Below, one piece after another: positions 12,488 through 24,804 of a DNA stretch of 64,000 bases; within the stretch, counting starts at the first letter, position 1, and the number at the start of each line of letters is the position of its first letter. A program made the position numbers and the translations under genes. The notes beneath the pieces were generated by a model. The model had not been told where the DNA came from, searched no databases, and worked only from the letters and a program-made list of their open reading frames with translations. The DNA is taken from contig NC_080702.1 in assembly GCF_030445035.2 (NCBI RefSeq), forward strand, positions 30,751,843 to 30,815,842. The letters run 5' to 3'. The stretch is from Dasypus novemcinctus. Taxonomy: Eukaryota; Chordata; Mammalia; Cingulata; Dasypodidae.

Positions 12488-13159
12488 ACCTTTTATGACA
12501 TGGAAATGAGGACTATTATTGTAGGAAACACCAAGAGAAATTTCCAGAAAATTTCCTGCCTATCAAAAAATTTTTAAAAAGCAAATTTGCATCTCTGGAA
12601 TAAAACTGTGATTATTGATATTATCAGAGTTTGAGTAATCAGGTATTATTACAGCCCAACCTAACTTTTGTTGAATGGGCACAGCACATGCTGCTTATGC
12701 AATGTGGATTATTGCAAACATAATCAGATATTAAGTCACGTTCTGTATGTGATGTCTTTCTGGAAACAACACAAATTCTAGCAACAATTGTAAAGACTTT
12801 ATATAGCAGATTTGTTTCAACAAATTCATATAGTAAATGACCTATAGCTTTTATCTGGCAGATACTGCAGTATGCATTCATTCCTCCAACATGTACTATA
12901 ATTCTAAATGTATCAATTACCTGTAGTAAATATTTCACTGCTGAAAATTCACACAGAAGATTCTTACTCCAATACTGTATTAGGTAATAAAACTGAAAAT
13001 TCAAATTATTTTTTAAAAATTACATAAGAAAGATGTGATCCGATGTACAGAAATTAAAGAATTCTGGAAATTAGAACGTAGCAGATTAATTTTCTATGCA
13101 CTAATGAAAGTATCTAGATTAACTCTCTCAGTGTTTGACTTCTGTTAATCATGAGAAAA
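12488..13159. other. OR 3' flank, unit 1
   Basis: Collinear with 21.31-22.03 kb downstream of the intact OR; the last part also matches 36.5-36.75 kb. No coding feature. Confidence 0.7.
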
Positions 13160-13905
13160 TTTCTAATCTTGAGGCAAATGATCCTTTTATAGAAAGAAGG
13201 TGTCTCATCTGGAGAGATTGTTTATTGTCTGCTTTATATCCTTGTTTCTAAGGCAGTAGATTAAGGGAATCCATATGGGAGTGTTCACTGAGTACATCAC
13301 TGAGGGTTTTGTGCTTGCTCTTGAGTTTTGGGTAGCAACAGAACGAAGATATACTCCAAAACATGTATCATAAAAGAAGTGACTACTGAGAGGTGAGACC
13401 CACAAGTAGAAAATATTTTATTCTGTCTCCTAAATGATGAAATTCTCAAAATGAAAGACAGAAACATAGAGTAAGAGAAAAGGATCCCTGTGAGTTAGAT
13501 AACACCAAGAAATCCAGCTGCAAAATACATCACTTGGTCATTGAGGAAGGTGTCAATCAGCACATTGGAATACTTGATTATGTTCACAGAAAAAGTGGGG
13601 GATTTCCAAATTTTCAGAAAAAGACAGTCTTAAAACTATTAAGCCATGTAAAAGAGAGTCCAGAACTCTGATTCGTAGTCATGCCAGCAGGAGGCCACAG
13701 AGCCAGTGGTTCATGGTTACTGTGTAGTATAAGGGGAGACAGGTAAAAATACTTCTGGCTGAGGTAGTTTTTATAAGTCATGGGTTTTTTTTTTCTCTCT
13801 TAATATTTAGCAGCACTTTGGGGACAGTAAATGAGGTGATGCTATCTTAAAAAAAAAAACAGGTGAAACAGGAAGAAATACATGGCCATGTGGAGGTGGC
13901 AGTTT
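13160..13905 (-). pseudogene. Olfactory receptor pseudogene, OR7-like, unit 1
   Basis: The minus strand aligns with the OR at 22034-22987 from its stop codon back to the PMYFFLS region after TM1. The TM6-TM7 end is still readable ([24 protein letters not shown], in short runs, 13205-13405), with the [12 protein letters not shown] motif degraded. An early stop lies at about 13205. A deletion near 13740-13745 removes the block that in the intact gene encodes the end of TM3 and the [10 protein letters not shown] motif needed for G-protein coupling. Frameshifts and an A-run (about 13850) break the rest. The region coding the N-terminus and TM1 is gone, and old L1 sequence follows at 13906. It cannot make a receptor. 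Confidence 0.9.
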
Positions 13906-14330
13906 AGCATTTTATTTTAAAACTAAACTTAGTCTTACCATATATTCCAGCAACTGTACTTTTAGGATTATATGTGGCTTATATGAAAATTCTGCACAAA
14001 ACTCATGGGTGAATATTTCTGGCAGATATATTTATAACCTCCAAAATTGGTACGCAACCAAGAAGTTCAATAGGTAAATAAATAGTGTGCTGTATCTGTA
14101 CAAGGGAATAGAGCTCAGAGATAAAAGGAAATGTTCCATCCAGCGACAAAATGATGAAATTTAAAGCCTACTGCTAACTGAAAGAAATTCAACTAAAAAC
14201 ACTACGTATGTATGATATCAACTACCTGACCTTCTGGATAACCTTTACAAGGTTAAGGGAATCCAGGATGGAATGCAAAATATTCAAGAACCGTCTAACT
14301 TTATTACAATGTGTGACATTCCCTCTCTGA
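13906..14330 (+). mobile_element. Old L1 3' end, sense, shared by OR units
   Basis: Aligns with 28.06-28.6 kb and in part with 37.5-37.8 kb. It is ancient L1 3' sequence carried along in the unit duplication, not a separate insertion in each. Confidence 0.6.
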
Positions 14331-15420
14331 AGGGGATGGGGGAAAGGTGCTAAAAGAAGTAATATTTAATGACCGGTACGCATCAATACTCTTCAGCTCA
14401 TTAAACCAAGGATGGTCCAAGAAACTATCTCCAACACAAAGGGACTAAGAATTTATGAGAAATAGGTGTAATCTGGTATTCTGGAAGAGAGATCTCAAGA
14501 ACCTGGAAAAATGAATGCATGAATTTGGAAACTCCTTCTGCTATCCTTGAAATTTTCTGTAAATCTAACACAGTTAAAATACTAAGTTTATCAAGAAAAA
14601 AAGTTTTAGTGAATTGGGAAAGCTTAGGAAACATCAAATTCTGGGTTTCATTCCAGATGTTATTGCATGTCTTGGACAAGATTATAACACTGCTCTAAAT
14701 CTCATATTCTTCATCCATTAAATCAGAACCATGAAACCCATATCATAGAATACTAGAAAGAATTAAATAAAATAAAGAGTATAGAATGTCAGACGTTTAG
14801 CCTAGAATTAAAATGGAATATTTTAAACATTTGACACAAAAATACACAGATTCACTGTGTACTGAAGGCAAGATTTTTCATGAATGTCATCTTCTATACA
14901 CCCTGTACTCTCTCTCCAAACACTTCAAACATAAATATCCACCTTGTAGACAAACACAAGCCTCTCTGCTACCTGGTGCGGCCAACTTGGCCAGGATCGT
15001 GCTCCATTTGTCATAATGCCCTTCATTGTTCACCAGATATTAATAACTATTTCTAAAACCTCACCACCCATTACAGTTATTTGATTCCATCTTTATGTCC
15101 CTGTCCTCTCTTCTTGGAGTGCTTCTATCCATTTATACTCCTGGAATTCCTCCAGTTCCTCCTTCCAGCTCAGTAAAATGATCAGCTCCATTGTGGAAAG
15201 TTTTCTTTCCTCCTCACGATGACTCCAATCTTTTGGAACATCTTCAGGAGGATTTCAGAGTCACCTCACAATATGGTATATATTCATTTCTATGTTTTCT
15301 AATGCATTGAGAAACAATTACTTTACTATGAGAACTAAAGTTTTAATCATTTCTTTATTAATAGAATAATATTTAGTGATTATTATAAAGTATATGATGA
15401 GTAAATAATTAAAGTCTACT
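14331..15420 (+). other. OR 5' flank block with L2 relic, unit 1
   Basis: 14.4-14.8 kb matches 29.75-30.12 and 40.14-40.52 kb. From about 14.88 kb the sequence is a sense L2 relic, as at 6.57 kb. No gene seen. Confidence 0.6.
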
Positions 15421-16552
15421 TAAAAATGGATGAAATAACATCATCAGGTAATTAACAGTAATAAATGTTTACACCTTATATTTGGTATATTTTTCCATAC
15501 CTTCCAATTATTAACACAATCAGTAGCTAATATTCCACAAAAAAGTAAGGTGTGGTCAGAAGGTCTTGTAAGGGTAATTTTCTCCATGTTTGTGTTTTAA
15601 GTTTGTACCTTCTCAGAGGTAAGATTCCCCTAACAATTGTAGAGCAAGAAGGAGCAGTGAAACAAGTGAAAATATTGCTTAGAGAGGGAAACCCCATGAA
15701 TGAGAGCTAAGGCCAGAAGAGACATATTGCAAGAGTAAGATATTTTGGGGTATCCACTATCTACTTGCACTCAGGTTTTTTAAATAGGAAGGTCTTTGAA
15801 TGATGTTGCTTTCTTAAGTATATACCTTGTTATGTCTCAAACGTTACCACAAATAAAATGGGTCCCCTAAGCCAAAACACAACCCCCAGTACCTGTGAAG
15901 CTTCTGAGACTCACCATGAAATTATCAAAGAAGGGTCTGTATTCACTAATGCAGATTCTTCTTGAATGAGGTTGGATGTTTGAAGCCCTGCTCTCAAGAA
16001 GGGCAGGGAAATAGAATTGCTCATGAGGTCTCCAGAAAATACAACTGTGTTCCCTCATCACCAGAGATAAGTAAAGTAGACTTGAGGTAATTTAGAAAGC
16101 TTTTAGGGTTTCTGTGTCTTTATGGGTTTCATTGCCATGAGCATCATTAATGAAGTAGTATTTTAATCTTTCTTCTCCATGAGATATTTACTTTTCTAGA
16201 GAAAAAAGAAAAGGAAGAAAATCAAAATAAAATCTTATGCCAGTTTTGACCTTTGGGAGATATCTTTGGAGCTCTGTGGTTGTCTCTAATCCCAGTGCAC
16301 TCCTTCCTCCCAGGAAGAGGTCACATCACTTTATGTGTGAGTTTGAGTACTGCAAGTTCCCCTGAATGATTTCTGTACTGCTGGTTCAGGAGAGAAATTC
16401 TGGATACACTGAAATATCTTCTGTATCTGATCTATCTCTTCTGGTATTGGATCTCATTCATGAAGCTGTCCTCTCTAAGCAGGACTTCCTTTTGTTTTCT
16501 CCCCCATAGTTAGATATTTCTGTTCACCTCACTCAACTATTGTGTTCTTGGT
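15421..16552. other. Unit-specific block, unit 1
   Basis: Collinear with 31.0-31.8 kb, 41.94-43.1 kb and, inverted, 61.4-62.1 kb. No reading frame is conserved across all copies and I recognise no repeat family. It probably lay upstream of the ancestral OR. Confidence 0.55.
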
Positions 16553-16557
16553 CACTC

Positions 16558-17154
16558 TGAGGGACGAAACGGGGTCCCTGTTATGGGACGAGCGGGGTCC
16601 CTGTTGCGGGACAAGTGGGGTCCCTGGCGTGGGGAAGAAAGCCTCGTACGGCCGCTGAGGCTTCCCTCGGGGGCTCCGAAGGCATGGAGGGCGCACGACC
16701 CAGGAAGGAGTCTCGGAGACAGGCTGATGGCACAAGTCTGGTTTATTGCGGAAGGGGATGCAGATTTATAGGTTTGGGGAGTGGTGTGGCGGGTTCTGAT
16801 TGGCTAGGGAAAATGCTGTTTCCATATAAGGCAATGTTCTGGCATTGGGCTAGTGATTGGCCAGTAGAGTATGTGCTAACTCTTGATAGGCTGACACTGT
16901 TACTAAGCTGATAGGCGGTTGTAAGCTGTTGCTGGGCAAACAGCGTACTAAGAGATTAGGTTTAAGGGAGGGGGAGAGGAAGTGAGAGCTGGGCTAGGCG
17001 GGAGATAGGAAGGGGGAGGGCGGCGCCGGCCAGCCCTTAGCAGCAAAGGCCTAGTCAGGCATGGTCACCTTGTCTAGGCCCAGTGGGCAGAGGCGGTGTC
17101 ACCGCTTGCCGCACTGTTTGCCACTGAGGCAAGCCGGGTGCCCCTCCTCCCACA
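16558..17154 (-). mobile_element. Solo LTR of an endogenous retrovirus
   Basis: A 597-base GC-rich element starts TG and ends CA on both strands and is flanked by a perfect 5-base target duplication CACTC (16553-16557 and 17155-17159). Read on the minus strand, promoter features come in the expected order: three CCAAT boxes (complements at 16856-16860, 16844-16848, 16799-16803), TATAAA (16770-16765) and the polyadenylation signal AATAAA (16747-16742). The U5-side end holds three imperfect 23-24 base repeats (16561-16627). No gag, pol or env is present, so recombination between two LTRs removed the interior. The homologous site in other units lacks it. Confidence 0.9.
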
Positions 17155-17159
17155 CACTC

Positions 17160-17290
17160 AACAAATATTTATTCAAAATACTGTAAGGTAAACACTAAAC
17201 TATGTTCTGGGGAAGATATTGCACTTATTCTCAAATATCTCCCAGCCTAAAAAAGCAAAAAAAAAAAAAAAAAAAGGAAGTAAATAGACC
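17160..17290. other. Short unit sequence with A-run
   Basis: Continues the block broken by the LTR, matching about 31.83-31.96 kb, and holds an 18-base A-run near 17258-17275. Confidence 0.5.
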
Positions 17291-19090
17291 ACATTAATGA
17301 TGTATACTCAGTTCTGGTAAAATACAATTCTACTTAATAAAGATTTCCCTTTCTGCTTAAAAATCTCCTGGAATTTGATAGGAATTATGATGAAGCTATG
17401 GATTTCTGGGTAGTATTGGTATCTTAATAATATGATATTTTCTTGTCCTTGAACACAGGATGTCTTACCATTTCCTTATATCTTCTCTAATTTCTTGCAA
17501 CATATTTTCTAGTTTTCATTGTTCAAGTCCTTCACCTATTTAGTTAAAATTATTCCGAGGTGTTGTGTTCTTTTATATGCAATGATATATGAATTTTTTA
17601 AAGATACAGTTAGCCTTCTTTGAAAGTTTATAAAACTCAACACATTTTTGCATATTAATTTCATACCTTGGAGTGGTTGTGGCTCAAGTGATTAATCACC
17701 TGCCTCCTAAATGGGAGATCCCAGATTCAGTGCCCAGTGCCTCCTGTAAACAATCAAACAAGCAAAAGAAACATAAAAACAACACAGGGAAGCAGATGTG
17801 CTTCAGTTGTTGAGCACATATGAGGTCCTGGATTCAATCCCTAGCCCTCTGTACCTCAAAAAATAAAATCTTATATTTTGCATTTGGCTGTATTAATTCA
17901 TGAGCTGTAGAATTTTCTTGTGGACACTTTGTCATGCTCCCTACAAAGGAATATGACATCAATTAAAACTGTTTTACTTCTTCCTTTCTGATTTGGATGC
18001 AATTTCCTAACCTCCAATACATTACTGAACTACAATAGAGAAAGCACCAGTCCTTGTATTGTTCTGGACCTTAAGGGGATAACTTTCATTCTTTTAGCAT
18101 TGAGGATAAGAATACTTGAGTTGTTATATATATGCTGTTTGTCATGTTGAGGAAGTTACTCTCATTTTTCTGAGTGTTTTTATCATTTATATTTTCTGCA
18201 TGAATTGAGATTGCCACGTGATGTTTTCTCTTTGTTGTGTTAGTGTGTGATATATTACATTGATTTTCTTATATTGAATATCCTTGCATACTTACATAAA
18301 TTTCATTAGGTCATGGATACTTCTTTAAATATTCAGTCTTATTTTATATGCCAGCTTTTGTTGAGTGATTTTGGATCTATATATTTAAGGAATTGGTCCT
18401 TGGTTTTCTTTCCATATGTATTTATGTAGCTTTGTTATCAAAATAATTTTAGTAGCATTGAATAAGTTTGGAAGAGATACCCTGACTGTAAGTTGGAATA
18501 TTTTGTGTATTATAATTATTTCTTCTTTGAATATTTCAGATTTCATTAGGGAAACTATCTGATCTTGCACCTGTATTTTTGGGGGAACGAGTTTTATCAC
18601 TAATTGAATCTCTTTACTTTTTACCCTTTTGTTGATATCTATTTCTCTTCAATTAATTTAGGTAAATTGCATGTTTCTAAGATTTGACCCATTTCTTTCA
18701 GGTTATCTGGATATTGGCAGACAATTGTCTATAGTATGCGTTTGTAATGCCTTTAATATCAGCACTATCTAGCAAGGTCCCCAATTTCATTTTGGATTTT
18801 AATGATTTCATTCCTCTTTATCTTCTTTCTCAATCTAAGTAAACCTTGGCTCTTTCATTGAACTTTTCCAAGAATCAATTTCATTGGTTCTTTCAAATGT
18901 TTTCCTCTATTTCATTTCTCTCCATGTAAATATTTATTATTTCCATTCTTCTACTGTATTCGGGTTTAGTTTGCCCTTCATTTTTAGTTCCTGCAAATCT
19001 GTAGATAGGCTATTGATTCATGATGTTTTAAAATATGAGGACTCATATCTATATGTTTCCCTGAATCTTTTAAACTCATCCCTAAACTGG
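17290..19090 (-). mobile_element. Old L1 ORF2, antisense, opening unit 2
   Basis: The plus strand is the complement of L1 ORF2 from its central part back towards the start of the reverse transcriptase region. It is collinear with 34.2-35.8 kb and is interrupted by a SINE at about 17.67-17.87 kb. Confidence 0.8.
17668..17868 (+). mobile_element. Dimeric tRNA-derived SINE, sense
   Basis: Two tRNA-like heads in tandem (GGCTCAAGTGATTAATCACC-type A box near 17.69 kb and a second head near 17.79 kb with GATTCAATCC B box) are each followed by A-rich linkers. This fits a dimeric xenarthran SINE. It lies inside the antisense L1. Confidence 0.75.
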
Positions 19091-19338
19091 CCTAACAAAA
19101 GAAATTAATTTAGCCACAATATAAATAATAAAATGGACAATGATGAGTAATAGAGTTCAAACGACAGCCATCATTCTGGCAGATGGTCCTCACTGAAGGA
19201 CTTTAGAGTCTGTATTAGTGAATAGGTTTCATGTGAAAATGAAGTTCAAAATCCTCATAAGTAGAAATTCTGGTAAGAGATTCCTCTGTAAAAGTGATAT
19301 CCTTGGAATAATAGCATTTAATAGCATTTAAAAGATCA

Positions 19339-19370
19339 ACTATATATATATATATATACACACACACTAA
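19339..19370. repeat. (TA)n(CA)n microsatellite
   Basis: Alternating TA then CA units. Confidence 0.9.
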
Positions 19371-20128
19371 TCCATCATGAATATTAAGAAAACCACTTAC
19401 AATGACACTGGTGCTACGTGGTGGGAAAACCCTCTGGATGATGAGTTGGTGTACAGTTTGAAATCACCACACCTTTGTGTCCTTAAAAGTTGTAGGTTGG
19501 AAAATTAACATTATATGATTCTGATTTCCTAAGGGTAAAATTATTTCAAATGTAAATCCTCTCTTTTCAACAAAGAACTCAAAGAATTCATATACATGGG
19601 GACCCCAAAAATTAACAGAACACAATTATAAAAACAGATAAACACTAAGAAAACAAGTAACCATGACTAAGAGTCAGAAGAAAAGCAGATTGTGGGAAAA
19701 AGCCGTTAACTGCTACAGAGTTTGAAATTATGCAGACACAGAATATGAAGCAACAGTTTTTAATGAGTCTTAGAAAATTAAAGAGTATTGTAAATATATA
19801 AAATGGCATAAAACCTAGTTCAATAATGAAATAAATAAAACTTCTAAAGCTGAATTGTACAATGATGACAATTTTAAATTTATTTGTAGTTGAACTGGGA
19901 GAAATTTATGTGCAGTGGAAACCAAAGTCCCTTATAACCTGAAACACAAATTGGAAAATAAACCAAATTTACATCTGTGGACTTTCCTACATCTGACATT
20001 TTTTCTGTATCCCTGAAGTTACAGGCAGTAAAACGTTCCCTTAAATGATATTTTCTTTGCACAGCAGAAAAAGAGCCTGTGGTTCATTCCAGTGATTTTT
20101 GGTTCACTGGTTGTTTCCACCTTGGATA

Positions 20129-20141
20129 ATGAATAAATAGA

Positions 20142-20180
<39 letters not shown>

Positions 20181-20181
20181 A
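20129..20181. repeat. (AAAT)n microsatellite
   Basis: About a dozen near-perfect tetranucleotide units. Confidence 0.95.
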
Positions 20182-21309
20182 CCTTCACTCTTAAAACTCC
20201 AGGAAATGAAACACATATGAAGCACACCTAGGATGATGTATCTCAGAGCTATTATTATGTGGGTGCTTCTAATTCTTCTGAGAAGGGTGATCTGGAAAAG
20301 TGGAGAAATGGAAAGAGAAGCACAGGGGTAACACTCAAGGAAGTGAAGTCCAAGAGCTCCTTATTCCACACCTTTACTCTAGAATTTCCTTCTATTGGAA
20401 ACTCAGTTCTTGGCAGTGGAGGAAGGAATCATTACTCCTATGTTTGAAATACACTCTCTCACACACTGGCCACATTATTATGGTGAATTATAAGAGATAA
20501 TGACTGTTACTATTTTCTACTGTGTCTTAGTTGAAATGATGTTCCCTGGAACTGAGAATGTTTATTCTCACTTACCCACTCAGAACAGTTAATCTTCAAT
20601 TGACAGTGTTCATCCTCTCTAAAGTTCTCATGGTACAGTCCCAGTAAATAATTATTCTACTCATACTACATAACAATTGAACAGAAGAGAGCTCACTCAC
20701 AGTGAGTCTTCTCCTCCTTCTGTATCACATAAATTTCATGGTTTACTGGCAGCCATCAAGCCTCCCGCTTCTCAAGGAAATATACTAGTGTTTACTTCTG
20801 TAAACAGGCATTTATATCTCACTCAATTAATGGAAGTTTCTTTAGTTGAATGTCATATTTCAAGGGTTCTCTTCAAAGTTTCCCATCAAAAAAAACTAAA
20901 ATGCAATTTAATTTCATCAATAGCACTGATAAGATGTTTTTCCCCCTTGTATCCATTTATAGATTCCTAAGGAATAAATTAAGTTTTCTATGAGAGCAAA
21001 TTTATATATTAGTTTAGAGTGAATCATTATTATTTCCAGATATTTTCAGGTCCTGGAGAAGACTGAAAATCTATTAACAAAACCAGGAATACATTTCTTT
21101 TTTAGAGAAAAATAAAAGATGCAGGAATGTGAAAGTAGATAAACATCTAGTTAAGTTTGTAAATTCAAGGAAAATATAAGAGATTTGAAATTCTATGACT
21201 CACTAACGACAAGTGTTTAAAAATCTTAATTTTTAAAATTTTTATGTAAACATAGTAAGTCTATATATTAACTCCTAATAGCTGGTTTTAATAGTTGAAA
21301 AGGTATTGT

Positions 21310-22033
21310 AAGTAATGGAGAAAACACGCACCTTGCTCTTATGAATTGTAAATATGAACTACTATTATAGGAAGTGCTTATGGAAATTTCCAGAAAATAT
21401 TACTTGCTATGAAAATAATTTATAAGGGATAACCGTGGATTACTGGGCGAATCACAGAAATTACTGAGATCATCAATGTTTGAAGGATCAAAATAGTTTT
21501 GTTAATTACAATCTCATTTAACTCATGATTTGGAAAGTGCACGAAAAAGGTGCATATCAGAGATGTAATATGGATTATTGTAAACCAATCAGATGATGTC
21601 TCCAGTTCAGGAAGTGACCTCTTTCTGGAGCCAATGAGCAAAAATCCTGATAGATGGTACACAGACTTTTATAAGAGAGATTATTATTCACCAAAATCAT
21701 AAAGCACTAGGAGTTTCATCTGGCATTCACTGGAGTACACCTTCACCCTCCAGCACTTGCTATAATTTTATAAAAATAGAATTACATGTATGGAATATTT
21801 CACTGTTAAAAATCCAGGTACCAATTTCTGCCTTCAATACTGATTACAGAAAATACAATAAGAATGGTCAATTAATATAAAATAATACAAAAGAAACAGG
21901 CTTTCTTGATATAAAAAAAATTAAGGAAATAGAGTTCTGATTTTAGGGAAATAACATTACCTTTCTTTATACATATAAGGAATTTATATTTATATTTCAC
22001 AGTTTTTGTCCTCTGTTAATCACAAGCAATTTT
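21310..22033. other. OR 3' flank, unit 2
   Basis: Downstream of the intact OR; collinear with 12.49-13.16 kb. It probably includes the transcript's 3' UTR, but I did not find a convincing polyadenylation signal by eye. Confidence 0.6.
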
Positions 22034-22987
22034 CTAAACCTGAGTCAAGAATCCCTTTATAGAGAGAATGTTTCTCAGCCTTTTAAAGGCCTGCTGTATG
22101 TCCTTATTTCTAAGGCTGTAGATAAAGGGGTTCAGCATAGGAATGACAACCACGTACATCACTGAAGCTATTGCATATGTCCTTGAGTTTTGATAAGCAG
22201 TAGAGCTAAGATACACTCCAAGAACTGTACCATAAAACAAGGTCACGACTAAGAGGTGAGACCCACAATTAGAGAATGCTTTATACTTGCCCTCAGCTGT
22301 TGCAATTCTCAAAATGGAAGATATAATCTTAGAGTAAGAGAAAAGGATCCCAGTGAGTGGAATAACACCCAGAAGTCCAGATGCAAAATACATCACTACG
22401 TCATTTAGAAAGGTGTCAGAACAAGCAAGTTGGAGTACCTGATTAAGTTCACAAAAAAAGTGGGGGATTTCCAATTCTGTACAAAATGACAATCGCAAAA
22501 CCATTAAGCATTGTGAAAGGGAATACAAAGCACTCAATAACCAGGATGCCAGTAGCAGGAGGCCACAGAGCCGGGGGTTCATGATGACCGTATAGTGCAG
22601 GGGGTGGCAGATGGCCACGAAGCGGTCATAGGCCATCACAGTCAAGAGGGCATTATCTAATAGTCCAAAAAGTGTGAACAAAAACATCTGGCTGAGGCAG
22701 TTTTCAAAAGTTATGGTTTTTCTTTCTGTCTGAATGTTCAGCAGCATCTTTGGGACAGTGGTGGAGGTGAAACAGATATCTGTAAAAGACAGGTTAGAGA
22801 GGAAGAAGTACATGGGTGTGTGGAGGTGGGAGTCTGAGATGATGGCCAGGATGATGAGCAGGTTCCCTGTGAAGGTGACCAGGTACATCAACAGGAACAG
22901 TCCAAAGAGGAGGGGCTGCACGGCCATATCTTCTGAGAGCCCCAGGAGTACAAATTCTAAGACACATGTTTGGTTTTCTGTTTCCAT
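22034..22987 (-). CDS. Olfactory receptor, OR family 7 type, apparently intact
   Basis: A seven-transmembrane odorant receptor, expected in the ciliary membrane of olfactory neurons, coupling to Golf. The frame is open for 317 codons. Visible motifs: N-glycosylation site NQT (5-7), GN in TM1 (41-42), [10 protein letters not shown] (55-64), conserved Cys97, [13 protein letters not shown] at the TM3 end (118-130), Cys169/179/189 in loop 2, [11 protein letters not shown] (217-227), [10 protein letters not shown] (236-245) and [12 protein letters not shown] in TM7 (283-294). The frame extends upstream to 23158, but the usual OR start METENQT fits the normal 310-320 aa length. A good splice acceptor ends about 16 bases before that ATG, as expected for a single coding exon. 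Motif spacing resembles OR7A/OR7C proteins. KAFSN replaces the usual KAFST. Two decayed paralogues flank it. Confidence 0.93.
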   Translation of the reverse strand: METENQTCVLEFVLLGLSEDMAVQPLLFGLFLLMYLVTFTGNLLIILAIISDSHLHTPMYFFLSNLSFTDICFTSTTVPKMLLNIQTERKTITFENCLSQMFLFTLFGLLDNALLTVMAYDRFVAICHPLHYTVIMNPRLCGLLLLASWLLSALYSLSQCLMVLRLSFCTELEIPHFFCELNQVLQLACSDTFLNDVVMYFASGLLGVIPLTGILFSYSKIISSILRIATAEGKYKAFSNCGSHLLVVTLFYGTVLGVYLSSTAYQNSRTYAIASVMYVVVIPMLNPFIYSLRNKDIQQAFKRLRNILSIKGFLTQV

Positions 22988-23002
22988 GTAGATAATGAAA
23001 TT

Positions 23003-23023
23003 CCTAGAAGAAATATCAGAATA
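23003..23023 (-). promoter_or_regulatory. Predicted splice acceptor of the OR coding exon
   Basis: On the minus strand a pyrimidine-rich run ends in TTCTTCTAG|G, with the coding exon starting at about 23003. OR genes usually have non-coding first exons spliced just upstream of the ATG. This supports the start at 22987 over the longer open frame. Confidence 0.6.
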
Positions 23024-23970
23024 GTGTAAATTTAGCCTCATACAGTAATCATAAAAATATAATAAATAGTTTGATTGGTTTAGTAAGCAGAATAAGATTT
23101 TGTTTTTATAGATTTTTAAAAATGTATTTCCCTTATTTAAGACTGTCAGGGAAATCAAATGCTCCTGCTTCTCCTTGACAATTTTGTTGACTATCTATAC
23201 TTGTCCATAATGGAAAACACTAGCTCAGGCAATATTTTCCACTACAAATTCTCCCGGACTTTATTGTAATCAACAAACCAAATGACCAGTCTTTTTGTAC
23301 CCTGAGAAAAAATAGTGAAGAAGAACAAAGTTATAGGAAACATATTACCTAATTGTAACACTTAATATAAAAATACAATAATTAAAACAGTATCCTCATA
23401 AGGAAATAGACAAATAAAATAAAACACCCATGCAAATGTGTTTAAAAGATGTTTCACAGAGGATAAGGAAAATTTGATGTATATAGTATGGTCTTCTCAA
23501 TAAATTATACCAAAAAAATAAGATATACTCATGCCAAAAATAAAAAAGGAACATAAACACAGATTTAAAATATTTCATACAATTATATCAAAGTGAAACA
23601 TACCACTTAAAAGTAAAATGAATGGTAAAATTTCTAGAATAAACATATAGAAAGTTTAAGGGCCCATGGTGTGGTAATGAGTTTTAGATAAAGCAACCAA
23701 AGCATGATCTATGAGAAAAGATTATTTATACATGGTTTTTATTCAAATGTAAAACTTCTGTTCTGTGCAAGACATTGATAAAGGATTGAAAATAAAATCT
23801 ACAGATTTGGAAAATGTATTTACAAAACACATCTGTCAAATGATTTACATCCAAATATAATAAGAAGACATAATGCCACCAAAATAAGAAGGGAATGGTG
23901 AATAAAAAAAGGTCAAAGATCTGAACAGAATCGTAAGCTAAGAATATATACACTTCCCCAGAAAGCATGC
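23024..23970 (+). mobile_element. OR 5' flank and old sense L1 ORF2 fragment
   Basis: The first 250 bases show no recognised feature. From about 23.27 to 23.97 kb the sequence is degraded L1 ORF2 in sense; its second half is collinear with 37.13-37.44 kb in unit 3. No functional frame. Confidence 0.6.
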
Positions 23971-24796
23971 AAAAAGGAGCTCTCATCTGCCTCTGGGACG
24001 GTAGAGACTGTAACTGAGAGGGAAGGTGGTGCTCCAATACAAGAGGCTCTGCTTTTATCAAAGCCAGATGAAGAAAAATGCATAGCATGAATTATTTCAA
24101 TCTGTCTTTTATATTGTCATTTAAAGTTTAGACATAGGAACATTTATTCTGGAAAAACAGGACAAAACCACTCTTTGTAAGATAAGTCTCTCAGATGAAA
24201 CATATAAATCTGAATGGTAGCATTATTGTACAGTATTTGACTATGCTTTGAAAAGGTATGGTTTATATTTAAGATTAGAATTCTGAAAGAAATGTGTCTG
24301 ATGTCGAAATTTAATTTAACCCAAATATATGGATGGATACATATTAAAGGCACAAACTGAAGAGCAAATTCTTGAATAATGGTAAATATTGATCACTGTT
24401 ATTAAAATGTTGACCCATTGACATTTTTTTAATGAAAAAGGAAACAATTTATTTCTATGCTAGTAATATACTGCTGCTACTGTTCACTGTTGTCCTTGCT
24501 TCTGTAAAGTAAGATTGTCACAAGGCTTAAATGTTTTTAACAGTTATTTTGATTCAGGGTGGTGGTTTTGTTACTTATGGAATCTTTTAAAGTTCAGGCA
24601 AAAATGAATGCAAAAGTGAATATTCTGAAGTTTCTTTTAATTCTGATTTGTACTTAAGTTTTTGGCTTTGAAAAATTTATAACAACGGTAGCTGGCATTT
24701 GTTAGATATATGAAGTGCTGAAAAATGTCAAATTGATACTTTCAATTTTTAGATTATTACTTTAAGTAGGTTAGTCCTTACCAGGAGTCATTTTTT
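23971..24796. other. AT-rich spacer
   Basis: I see no gene and no repeat that I can name. Confidence 0.5.
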
Positions 24797-24804
24797 AAAT
24801 GTTC

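Larger units (their letters stand above)
19091..21309. other. Unit 2 spacer without a recognised gene
   Basis: The first 200 bases match 9.30-9.50 and 35.77-35.97 kb. The rest is AT-rich. 19.43-19.87 kb may be old L1 but I could not place it. Short open frames at 20.26-20.97 kb show no protein motif. Confidence 0.5.

Noticed and set aside
20129-20181. Regular short repeats that could suggest a CRISPR-like array
   Set aside because: A simple AAAT microsatellite with no spacers, in a mammalian genome.
22988-23158. N-terminal extension of the intact OR to 374 codons
   Set aside because: OR proteins start just before the NxT site. The extension crosses a likely splice acceptor and gives a length outside the family range.
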